NCBI GenBank assembly: GCA_005786775.1
Contig: SYDD01000237.1
Span: forward strand, 1 to 12,401
Source: Opitutaceae bacterium
Lineage (GTDB): Bacteria > Verrucomicrobiota > Verrucomicrobiia > Opitutales > Opitutaceae
Direction: 5' to 3'
DNA length: 12,401 nucleotides
Shown here: positions 6,571 to 12,401 of the stretch, piece after piece
How positions within the stretch are numbered: position 1 is the first letter of the stretch
How the letters are laid out: every line of letters begins with the position of its first letter
Program-made: the position numbers and the translations under genes
The notes under the pieces: model-generated
Database searches by the model: none
What the model was told of the DNA's origin: nothing
What the model saw: only the letters and a program-made list of their open reading frames with translations

Positions 6571-8027
6571 TCGCGCGCGATGACGCCCGCCCGCTCAAGC
6601 GGGTGTAGGCCGGTGTGCGTAAGGGCGGGGGCGGCCCCGTCCGGGAACATCTTACCCGGATTGGCGATCCCGGCCGGGTCGAAAGCGGCGCGCACACGGC
6701 GGAGCAATTCGAGTTCCCCGGGCGGGAACATCACGGGTAGGTAATCACGTTTTTCGACGCCGACGCCGTGCTCGCCAGTGATCGATCCACCCATCTCAAC
6801 GCACATCCGCAGGATGCGGCCGGCCAGCTCCTCGGCCCGCCGCAGACCGTCCGGCTCGCGGCCATCGTAGAGGATGAGCGGGTGCAAGTTGCCATCGCCC
6901 GCGTGGAACACATTCGCGCAACGTAGGCCGGTTTCGCGCGACCAGGCCTGGATCCGCCGCAGTGCCTCGCCGAGGCGGCGGCGGGGCACGACGCCGTCCT
7001 GCACGATAAAATCGGGGGAAAGTCGGCCCACGGCGCTAAAGGCGCTCTTACGGCCCTTCCAGATGGCAAGCCTTTCGGCGGCGTCGCGCGCCGGCCGCAC
7101 CTCAACCGGTCGGCTGGCCGCGAGGATCGCCTCAAGGCGCACGCGGTCCGCCGCGACTACCTCCCGGGGACCCTCCAGTTCCACGATCAGCACGGCCTCG
7201 CAGCCCGGCGGGTACTCCGCATGCACCGCCGCGGTCGCGGCCTGCAGCGCGAGCTGCTCCATGATCTCGATCGCCCCAGGCAGTAAGCCGCTCGCGATCA
7301 CCGCGGCGACCGCGTCACCGGCCTGCTCTAGCGTGGCGTACCCCGCGAGCACCGTGTGGAAGCACTCCGCCCGTGGCAGGAGCTGCAGCGTCACCTCGAG
7401 CGCGATGCCAAAGAGGCCCTCATTGCCCACGAACAAGCCCGTCCAATCCGGCCCCACCTGTTCCCGGCTGGGGCCGCCAAACTCCACCACCTCGCCCGTC
7501 GCGAGCACGGCCTTCAGGCCGAGCACGTGGTTAGAGGTCATCCCGTACTTGAGGCAATGGGCTCCGCCCGCATTGAAGGCGACATTTCCGCCGATCGTGC
7601 ACACCGACTGGCTGGACGGGTCAGGCGCGTAGTGGAGGCCGTAGGGCTGAGCCGCTTGCGTGACGGCGAGGTTCACTACTCCAGGCTCGACCACCGCGAT
7701 CCGTTCTATCGGGTCAAGGCGCAGAATCCGGTTGAGGCGGTTGAGGGTGATAACGATGCCCCCCGGGACCGGCAGGGCACCACCGGAAAGGCTCGTGCCG
7801 CTGCCTCGCGCCACGAAAGACACGCCCTGCCGGTGGCACCAGCGCACGGCGGCGATGACCTCGTCGGCGGTGCGCGGCGCAATCACCGCCGCCGGCCGCG
7901 CGGCAAAGGCCGTCAGCCCGTCGCTTTCATAAGCTGCGAGCGGCGCCTCATCGGCCAGCAGGCCACCCGGGCCGAGCAGCGCCGCGAGCTCCGCGCGGAT
8001 CCGGGCAGGGTCAGACAGGCCGCTCAT
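6567..8027 (-). CDS. glcD: Glycolate oxidase catalytic FAD subunit GlcD
   Basis: Flavin subunit that oxidises glycolate (possibly also D-lactate or other 2-hydroxy acids) in the GlcDEF complex. From the ATG at 8027 it has 486 residues, near the 499 of E. coli GlcD; an in-frame GTG at 8039 would add four. The PCMH FAD-binding domain shows ARGSGTSLSGGALP near residues 73-86 and PSSQSVCTIGGNVAFNAGG near 137-155. The FAD-oxidase C-terminal domain shows FHAGDGNLHP near 374-383 and GSITGEHGVGVEK near 414-426, with the conserved histidines. The presence of glcE and glcF directly downstream makes glycolate oxidase far more likely than a stand-alone D-lactate dehydrogenase. The start lies 15 bases after the methyltransferase stop, so the four genes probably share one transcript. 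No GlcC-like regulator is present nearby. Confidence 0.95.
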   Translation of the reverse strand: MSGLSDPARIRAELAALLGPGGLLADEAPLAAYESDGLTAFAARPAAVIAPRTADEVIAAVRWCHRQGVSFVARGSGTSLSGGALPVPGGIVITLNRLNRILRLDPIERIAVVEPGVVNLAVTQAAQPYGLHYAPDPSSQSVCTIGGNVAFNAGGAHCLKYGMTSNHVLGLKAVLATGEVVEFGGPSREQVGPDWTGLFVGNEGLFGIALEVTLQLLPRAECFHTVLAGYATLEQAGDAVAAVIASGLLPGAIEIMEQLALQAATAAVHAEYPPGCEAVLIVELEGPREVVAADRVRLEAILAASRPVEVRPARDAAERLAIWKGRKSAFSAVGRLSPDFIVQDGVVPRRRLGEALRRIQAWSRETGLRCANVFHAGDGNLHPLILYDGREPDGLRRAEELAGRILRMCVEMGGSITGEHGVGVEKRDYLPVMFPPGELELLRRVRAAFDPAGIANPGKMFPDGAAPALTHTGLHPLERAGVIARE

Positions 8028-8042
8028 TCTCGGGTGCACCGC

Positions 8043-8687
8043 TCAGCGGACGTAGACCACATACCATTTATCGTCGTAGAGCACATGCTCGGCAAGCGGA
8101 CGAAGGCCCGCGGCCGCCATCCACTCGCGCGTCTGGTCACGCGTCACTTGGAGCTTGGGATCATTCTTGTGCGGGCCGAGCTCGGGGTGAAAGTCGATCA
8201 CGGCGATCCGGCCGCCCGGCTTCAGGTAGCCCGCTAGGCTGCGCAGGTAAGTCGCGCGGTCCTCGATGTGGTGCAGGACATCGTAAATAAAGGCTACGTC
8301 GACGTCCCGGGCCGGGAGGCGCGGGTCCGTGAACTGCCCGAGTACCGGCCGCACATTGGGCGCGCGGGCCTCCTCGGCCTTCCGGGCGATATGGTCGACC
8401 AGGCCCTGGTCGATATCGACCGCGTAGACCCGTCCCTGCGGCACGGCGCGGGCCAGCGGCAGGGTGAAGACCCCGGAGCCGGCGCCGATGTCCGCCACCA
8501 CCGCGCCCGGCACCAGCCCAAGCCGGCCCACCGCCTCGTCCACCTTCAGTCGTGACACGCGGTTCTGGCTGTCGAGAGTCTTGAGCCATTCGGCAGTGGA
8601 GCGGGCGCCAAGCTGCGCGTGCGCCGGGACCGCCGCCAGCAGACCCGCGGCGAGGGTCACTAGGGGGAAAAGGGGAACGCGAAGCAT
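8043..8687 (-). CDS. Class I SAM-dependent methyltransferase with an export signal
   Basis: A 214-residue Rossmann-fold methyltransferase. Motif I is VADIGAGSGVF (residues 64-74), the acidic post-I motif is VYAVDID (87-93), and IYDVLHHIED (134-143) and LKPGGRIAVIDF (155-166) are typical of the small-molecule or UbiE-like group. The N-terminus (MLRVPLFPLV, hydrophobic to about residue 20, then AHAQ) looks like a Sec signal peptide cut after A24. This is odd because SAM is not known to be available outside the cytoplasm, yet proteins of this shape recur in environmental bacteria. It is the first gene of the run into glcDEF, 15 bases before the glcD ATG. Substrate cannot be deduced. An internal start would remove the signal, but none is obvious before motif I. 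No ribosome binding site is visible; a TTGTCA lies 36 bases upstream of the ATG. Confidence 0.85.
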   Translation of the reverse strand: MLRVPLFPLVTLAAGLLAAVPAHAQLGARSTAEWLKTLDSQNRVSRLKVDEAVGRLGLVPGAVVADIGAGSGVFTLPLARAVPQGRVYAVDIDQGLVDHIARKAEEARAPNVRPVLGQFTDPRLPARDVDVAFIYDVLHHIEDRATYLRSLAGYLKPGGRIAVIDFHPELGPHKNDPKLQVTRDQTREWMAAAGLRPLAEHVLYDDKWYVVYVR

Positions 8688-8697
8688 TTAGCTCAAG

Positions 8698-8723
8698 ACC
8701 GGAGCGCGGCGGGGCTTTGACAA
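8698..8723 (-). promoter_or_regulatory. Candidate promoter of the methyltransferase-glcDEF operon
   Basis: On the minus strand TTGTCA occupies 8723-8718, starting 36 bases before the ATG at 8687, with CCGGT at 8702-8698. A recognisable -10 hexamer is lacking. It falls in the 54-base gap after the permease gene and is the only candidate there. Confidence 0.3.
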
Positions 8724-8741
8724 GGCCGAAAACGGGCCGGC

Positions 8742-10136
8742 TCAGCCCGCCGTCGGGGCGACCCGACCCAGCCAGCGATAGAGCGGCCAGCCCGCTACCA
8801 CTGGCACCAGCCCGACCAGGCTCAGCACGCCCGCGTAGTCGATGGCCGCCTGCAGCATCCACGCGCAGGTGAGGCAGAAGAGCAGCGGCAGGACTGGGTA
8901 GAACGGGACCGGGAAGGGCCGCTCGATGCCCTGGTCACGCGAACGCAGCACAAACAGGGAGATCCCGGTGAGTAGGAAGAAGGCCCAGAAGACGGGCGCC
9001 GTGCACTTGAGCAAGGTATCGAAGCCGCCGTGCCCCTGCCACGTCACCGGTCCGAGCCCGATCCCGGCAAGGGCACCCCCAATCAGCGCGCGGCCGGCCG
9101 GGTGGCCGAGTAAGAACACCAGCGCGAGCGTGCAGCCGAGCTGGGCGAGCAATGCCGCGGCGGGCACCCCGCGCCCAGAATCGCGCCGGGCAAGGAAACG
9201 GAGCGCTGGGAAATCTGCCCCCGCCCCGGAGTAAATCCGCGCCCCAGTGAGGGTCAGGCCGTTCACCGCTCCGAGCGCGGAGATCATCACCAGCACCGAC
9301 ATCACCGCCGCGCCCGCCGGGCCGAGCGGACCTTGTAGCACCTCGGCCGCGATCGCCTTCGCCTCACGCGCCCGGGTGAACCCAAGTCCGTGGAGGTAGG
9401 CTGCGTTGACCAGCAGGTAGACCAAAGCCACCCCAGCCGTGCCGAGCAGCAAGGCGCGCGGGATATCGCGGCGCTTGTCGCGCATCTCCGCCACGATGAA
9501 GGCCGCATCGTTCCAGCCGCCATAGGTGTAGAGCACGAGGATCAGCGCGAGACCGAGCCCGGCCCCGGCCGCGGGCGCCGCCGCGAGTTCCGCCGGGGCC
9601 TGCGGCCAGCCAAGCCCCGCGACCACGATCGCCGCGAGACCCACGACCTTGAGCGCGGTCAGCACGTTTTGCGTGCGCCGCCCGGCCTGCAGCCCGGCGA
9701 GGTTGAGCAGGGTAAGGCCCGTGATGGCGGCAGCCGCCAGCCACGGGGTGGCGGCGGGCCCGAGCCACAAAAGCCGCGCCGCGTAGTCAGCGAACACAAA
9801 GCCCATCAGGCCGATGCTGCCGCTCATCAGCACGACGAGCTGGGACCAGCTGAAGAGGAAGCCCATCCCCGGGCCGAAGGCGCGCCGGAGGAAAAAGTAG
9901 TCGCCCCCCTCTCGCGGGTAGGTCGTCGCAAGTTCCGCGTAGCACAGGGCGCCGACCACGGAGAGCGCCCCGCCGAGGGCCCAGACCAGCATCGCCTCCG
10001 TCGGGCTTGCGACGCAGCTTAGGATGAAGGGCGCCGTCTCGTAGATCCCCGCACCGACGACGATCCCGATGATCACGGAAACGGCGTCGCCGAGGGAGAG
10101 ATGGCTCGTAGGGGCAGAGGGGGCGGGGGCGGACAT
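8742..10136 (-). CDS. APC-superfamily amino acid permease
   Basis: Inner-membrane transporter of the amino acid-polyamine-organocation superfamily. The 464 residues are largely hydrophobic, consistent with about twelve membrane helices. The first helix carries the characteristic unwound motif VVGAGIYETAPF (residues 26-37), and CYAELATTYPREGGDYFF (65-82) and RRAFGPGMGFLFSWSQL (84-100) are hallmark sequences of the family. Near the C-terminus LRSRDQGIERPFPVPFYP resembles the loop before the last helices. It most resembles LAT-type or general amino acid permeases; the substrate is not known. The ATG at 10136 is chosen because the frame upstream (open to 10367) is Arg/Pro-rich, non-membrane and would overlap the divergent MFS gene. 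A TTGACG element lies 38 bases upstream. The gene diverges from the MFS gene and precedes the methyltransferase by 54 bases. Confidence 0.9.
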   Translation of the reverse strand: MSAPAPSAPTSHLSLGDAVSVIIGIVVGAGIYETAPFILSCVASPTEAMLVWALGGALSVVGALCYAELATTYPREGGDYFFLRRAFGPGMGFLFSWSQLVVLMSGSIGLMGFVFADYAARLLWLGPAATPWLAAAAITGLTLLNLAGLQAGRRTQNVLTALKVVGLAAIVVAGLGWPQAPAELAAAPAAGAGLGLALILVLYTYGGWNDAAFIVAEMRDKRRDIPRALLLGTAGVALVYLLVNAAYLHGLGFTRAREAKAIAAEVLQGPLGPAGAAVMSVLVMISALGAVNGLTLTGARIYSGAGADFPALRFLARRDSGRGVPAAALLAQLGCTLALVFLLGHPAGRALIGGALAGIGLGPVTWQGHGGFDTLLKCTAPVFWAFFLLTGISLFVLRSRDQGIERPFPVPFYPVLPLLFCLTCAWMLQAAIDYAGVLSLVGLVPVVAGWPLYRWLGRVAPTAG

Positions 10137-10150
10137 CGCGGCGCCACCGC

Positions 10151-10174
10151 ACCGGATGCGCGGGGAGGCGTCAA
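10151..10174 (-). promoter_or_regulatory. Candidate promoter of the APC permease
   Basis: On the minus strand TTGACG (10174-10169) begins 38 bases before the permease ATG, followed by CCGGT at 10155-10151, the same pair of elements as before the methyltransferase gene. The -10 region is not convincing. Confidence 0.3.
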
Positions 10175-10175
10175 T

Positions 10176-10188
10176 GCCGCGACGCGGC
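10176..10188. promoter_or_regulatory. Small dyad in the divergent permease/MFS intergenic region
   Basis: GCCGC (10176-10180) and GCGGC (10184-10188) form a perfect inverted repeat around a three-base centre, touching the candidate -35 of the permease. It could be an operator in the 103-base divergent region, but five-base arms of G and C are expected by chance here. I see no other structure and no clear promoter for the MFS gene in this gap. Confidence 0.15.
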
Positions 10189-10239
10189 GAGTCTTCGCTT
10201 CCGTTTTCCGGCGGGGGGCGATTCCCTCCCTCCGCGCCC

Positions 10240-11457
10240 ATGCATGAACTCCTGCGCGACGCCCGCATCCGGCGCCTCCTCCTCGCGAACACCTGCAGCG
10301 CGGTGGGCACGGGCATCACGGTGTTCGCCGTGCCGTGGCTGCTCGTGCAGCAGCCGGGGGGCAGCACCGCCTACCGCTGGGCCACGGTCGCCACCACGCT
10401 CGCGCTCTTCGTCGCGGCCCCGTACTACGGAGCCTGGGTCGATGCCCACTCGCGCAAGTCCGCGCTGCTCCTGAGCGAGCTCTGGTCCGCCGCCTCCTCG
10501 GTGCTCCTCGCAGGGCTCGGGTTCGCCCTCGACGGGTTCAGCACCGGTCCGCTGGTCGCCACGTACTTCGCCGGGATGCTCTACTACACGCTCCACTACC
10601 CGGCGAAGTTCGCGCTGATCCAGCAGACCTTCGATCGATCGAACTACCAGTCTCTGATCGGACTCCTCGAGATCCAGGGCCAGGCTGCGATGATGCTGGC
10701 CGGGGCCCTTGCGGGGCTCCTGCTCGGCCGCGTGCCGCTCAGCCTCATCCTCGCGGTGAACGCCGCCGCCGGGATCGCGAGCTACGCCCTCCTCCGCGGG
10801 CTGCCCTACGCGGCGACGCACCTCGGGCCCGCGGCCGCCCCGCCACCCGCCTCCGTCTGGCACGGGGTCGCCGAGGGCGGGCGCTGGCTCCTCGCCCGCC
10901 CGCGCCTCGCGCTGTTCTTCACCTGCACGCTGCTGCCCTTCGTCGTGGTGATGGCGGCCAATTACCTTTTCCCCGTCTATGTGACCCGGACGCTCGCGGC
11001 CGGACCGGAGTGGTTCGCCGGAGGGGAGATCACGTTCGCCGCGGGCGCCATCCTCGCCGGGCTGCTGCTGCCCCGCCTCATCAGCCGGCACAGCGCCGCC
11101 GCGACGGTCCCCGTGACGATGCTCGTCTTCCTGGCCGGCCTGTTGCTGCTCGCCGCCGTGCACCTCCCCCTGCCCTACCTCTGCGCGGGCGCGCTCCTCG
11201 GCTTCGGGAACGCCGGCTGCCGCGTGGCCCGGAGTGCGCTCCTGCTCCACCTCGTCCCCAACGCGGTGATGGGCCGCGTCGGCGGGTTCTACCAGGTCCT
11301 CGACCGCGTGCTGCGCACCGCCCTCGTGCTCGCCATGGGCATCATCGACGCCCACGGTCCCCCGGTGGGTTTCGCCCTGCTCGCCGCCGTCCTCCTCCTC
11401 GCCCTCGCCGGGGCGCTGCGCACCCGCGACGCCGCCCGGCCCGTCGCCCCCGCCTGA
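10240..11457 (+). CDS. MFS transporter, probable exporter (DHA3/MFS_3-like)
   Basis: Inner-membrane major facilitator superfamily protein of 405 residues, with about twelve hydrophobic segments. The N-terminus, IRRLLLANTCSAVGTGITVF followed by VPWLLVQQ, resembles the EntS/macrolide-efflux branch, in which a short cytoplasmic start leads into helix 1. The loop between helices 2 and 3 carries a motif A variant, GAWVDAHSRK (residues 64-73). The C-terminal half, with GFGNAGCRVARSALLLHLVPNAVMGRVGG in pieces near 325-350, also fits this branch, where similar sequence precedes helices 11-12. The substrate is unknown; export of a drug, siderophore or metabolite is the usual role. The ATG at 10240 is preferred to earlier in-frame starts because those add a charged Arg-rich leader overlapping the permease gene. 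The next gene starts seven bases after the stop, so the two are probably co-transcribed. Confidence 0.88.
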   Translation: MHELLRDARIRRLLLANTCSAVGTGITVFAVPWLLVQQPGGSTAYRWATVATTLALFVAAPYYGAWVDAHSRKSALLLSELWSAASSVLLAGLGFALDGFSTGPLVATYFAGMLYYTLHYPAKFALIQQTFDRSNYQSLIGLLEIQGQAAMMLAGALAGLLLGRVPLSLILAVNAAAGIASYALLRGLPYAATHLGPAAAPPPASVWHGVAEGGRWLLARPRLALFFTCTLLPFVVVMAANYLFPVYVTRTLAAGPEWFAGGEITFAAGAILAGLLLPRLISRHSAAATVPVTMLVFLAGLLLLAAVHLPLPYLCAGALLGFGNAGCRVARSALLLHLVPNAVMGRVGGFYQVLDRVLRTALVLAMGIIDAHGPPVGFALLAAVLLLALAGALRTRDAARPVAPA

Positions 11458-11464
11458 ATCCCCG

Positions 11465-12115
11465 ATGCTCCGCGCCCTCCTCCTGGACTTCGACGGGCTC
11501 ATCCTCGACACCGAGACGCCCCTCATCGACGCCTACGCCCGCGTCCACGCCGACCATGGCGTGCCCTTCGACCGCACCCGTTTCCGCCACGGGGTCGGCC
11601 ACGCCGAGTACGCCTTCGACCCGTGGCACGGCTTCAGCCACCACACCGACCGCGCGGTCCTCGAGGAGGAATGCCGCGCCGCCAAGGCTGGGATCATCCT
11701 CGCGCAACCCATTCTGCCCGGCGTCGAGGCCCTCCTGGCTGCCGCCGCCGCCGCCGGCTGGACCGCGGCCGTCGTCTCGAATTCACCCCGCGACTGGGTC
11801 GACCCGCACCTCGAGCGCCTCGGCCTGCGCGGGCACTTCCGCCACACGGTCTGCCGCGGCGACGCCCCCGCCCCCAAGCCCGAGCCCGACCTGTACCGGC
11901 TCGCCCTCAACCGGCTCGGCGTCCGCAGCCACGAGGCCGTGGCCTGCGAGGACTCGCACACGGGCTCGCTTGCGGCCCGCCGCGCCCGGATCTGGACGGT
12001 CGCCGTCCCCAACCCCTCCACCGCCCACCACGACTTCTCCCACGCGGACTGGCTGGTGCGTTCCCTCGCGGAAGTGAACCCAGCTGCCCTGTCCGCGCGC
12101 TTCGCGCAACCCTGA
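11465..12115 (+). CDS. HAD-superfamily hydrolase, subfamily IA (beta-phosphoglucomutase/phosphatase-like)
   Basis: Cytoplasmic phosphotransferase of the haloacid dehalogenase superfamily, 216 residues, typical in length. Motif I is DFDGLILDTE with the nucleophile D8 and acid/base D10; motif II is S105 in VVSNSP; motif III is K138 in KPEPDLY; motif IV is ACEDSHTG with E162 and D163 for magnesium. A helical cap (about residues 16-80) lies between motifs I and II. The pattern fits sugar-phosphate phosphatases and beta-phosphoglucomutases; choosing among them needs more than motifs. It starts seven bases after the MFS stop and is followed 26 bases later by a sulfatase, so the three probably form one operon. 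No Shine-Dalgarno is visible before the ATG, consistent with coupling to the MFS gene. Confidence 0.9.
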   Translation: MLRALLLDFDGLILDTETPLIDAYARVHADHGVPFDRTRFRHGVGHAEYAFDPWHGFSHHTDRAVLEEECRAAKAGIILAQPILPGVEALLAAAAAAGWTAAVVSNSPRDWVDPHLERLGLRGHFRHTVCRGDAPAPKPEPDLYRLALNRLGVRSHEAVACEDSHTGSLAARRARIWTVAVPNPSTAHHDFSHADWLVRSLAEVNPAALSARFAQP

Positions 12116-12141
12116 CCCGCCCCCGCTCGTCGTTTCCCCCG

Positions 12142-12401
12142 ATGCCCCGCCTCCCCTCCCCGCTCCTCGCCCTGTTGCCGCTGCTGCTCGCCGCCCCGGC
12201 CACCGGCGCCGCCCCCACCCCCGCGCCACCCGATCGCCCGAACGTGCTCTTCATCGCCATCGATGACCTGCGCGACTGGATCGGGTATTTCGGCCGCAAC
12301 CCGCAGTCCCGCACGCCCAACTTCGACCGCCTCGCGCGGATGGGCACCGCCTTCACCCGCGCCTACTGCGCCTCGCCCGCCTGCAACCCCTCGCGCGCCG
12401 C
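12142..12401 (+). CDS. Secreted type I (formylglycine) sulfatase, N-terminal part (3' end outside window)
   Basis: First 86 residues of an arylsulfatase-family enzyme, cut by the window edge. A hydrophobic signal peptide (MPRLPSPLLALLPLLLAA, cleavage likely about residues 20-24) leads to PNVLFIAIDDLRDW, where D41 and D42 are the usual calcium ligands. The sulfatase signature C-x-P-S-R is present as CNPSR with C81, the residue converted to formylglycine by a maturase. DDLRDW resembles the iduronate-2-sulfatase-like (S1_7-type) branch, but too little is visible to assign a substrate. Such enzymes remove sulfate from algal or animal polysaccharides and are numerous in Verrucomicrobiota and Planctomycetota. 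It follows the HAD gene by 26 bases on the same strand. No maturase gene is in this window. Confidence 0.9.
   Translation, partial: MPRLPSPLLALLPLLLAAPATGAAPTPAPPDRPNVLFIAIDDLRDWIGYFGRNPQSRTPNFDRLARMGTAFTRAYCASPACNPSRA

Noticed and set aside
6224..7013. The A/T-rich word ATAAAATC occurring at 6224-6231 and 7006-7013, unusual in such GC-rich DNA
   Set aside because: Both encode Asp-Phe-Ile in frame on the minus strand of glcE and glcD, so the coincidence follows from the protein sequence.
8725..8744. Possible terminator after the permease stop on the minus strand
   Set aside because: Only four pairs (GGCC with GGCC) around a seven-base loop and no T tract; too weak to call.
10069..10239. Longer N-terminus for the MFS protein
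   Set aside because: The extra 57 residues are charged and overlap the permease coding sequence; MFS proteins of this branch start just before helix 1, as the ATG at 10240 gives.
10137..10367. Longer N-terminus for the permease (open frame back to 10367)
   Set aside because: The added 77 residues are Arg/Pro/Ser-rich, would run antisense over the MFS start, and are not typical of APC permeases, which begin shortly before helix 1.
10629..10642. Palindromic CGATCGATCG repeat
   Set aside because: A single short occurrence inside the MFS coding frame, with no sign of a regulatory or repeat family role.
10335..12077. 580-codon plus-strand frame through the MFS and HAD genes, and a 451-codon minus-strand frame at 10171-11526
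   Set aside because: Both translate to Arg/Pro/Ala- or Gly/Glu-rich sequence without motifs, while the overlapping MFS and HAD frames carry clear family signatures.

Overview
This is a gene-dense, very GC-rich stretch of bacterial chromosome. It holds eleven protein genes, two of them cut by the window edges, and no stretch over about 105 bases without a gene. I see no rRNA, tRNA, CRISPR array, insertion sequence or phage gene. The gene mix suggests a member of the Verrucomicrobiota, perhaps Opitutaceae. It includes a plant-Deg9-like protease with a specialised C-terminal PDZ domain, an unusual ClpP, an exported methyltransferase, GlcDEF and a formylglycine sulfatase with a secretion signal. 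Most start codons lack a clear Shine-Dalgarno sequence. The lineage is inferred from gene content and base composition, not proven.

Layout. Bases 1-4215 (+): the C-terminal part of a CPBP membrane protease; proA (glutamate-5-semialdehyde dehydrogenase), whose frame is continuous with the CPBP frame without a stop; a Deg9/Deg2-like serine protease with a secretion signal; and a ClpP-type peptidase with an acidic N-terminus. Bases 4246-8687 (-): a tight operon read from right to left, with an exported SAM-dependent methyltransferase followed by glcD, glcE and glcF. Bases 8742-10136 (-): an APC-superfamily amino acid permease. Bases 10240-12401 (+), diverging from the permease across 103 bases: an MFS exporter-like protein, a HAD-superfamily phosphatase or mutase, and the start of a sulfatase.

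Function. GlcDEF would oxidise glycolate to glyoxylate and pass electrons to the respiratory chain. ProA acts in proline synthesis. The three proteases act in different compartments (membrane, envelope, cytoplasm) and suggest a loose protein-quality-control neighbourhood. The sulfatase fits a lineage that digests sulfated polysaccharides, but this window alone cannot show that.

Most notable: (1) a TTGNC[A/G] element sits 36-38 bases before the start codon of the four genes that look like first genes of transcription units (proA, clpP, the methyltransferase, the permease). This is the spacing expected if transcripts begin at or very near the start codon (leaderless). (2) The CPBP-proA frame is unbroken, and no forward frame has a stop around the junction. 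(3) Two back-to-back hairpins fill the proA-protease gap, the second ending two bases before the ATG. (4) The ClpP lacks the usual N-terminal segment. I found no clear sign of a wholly new multi-gene system.
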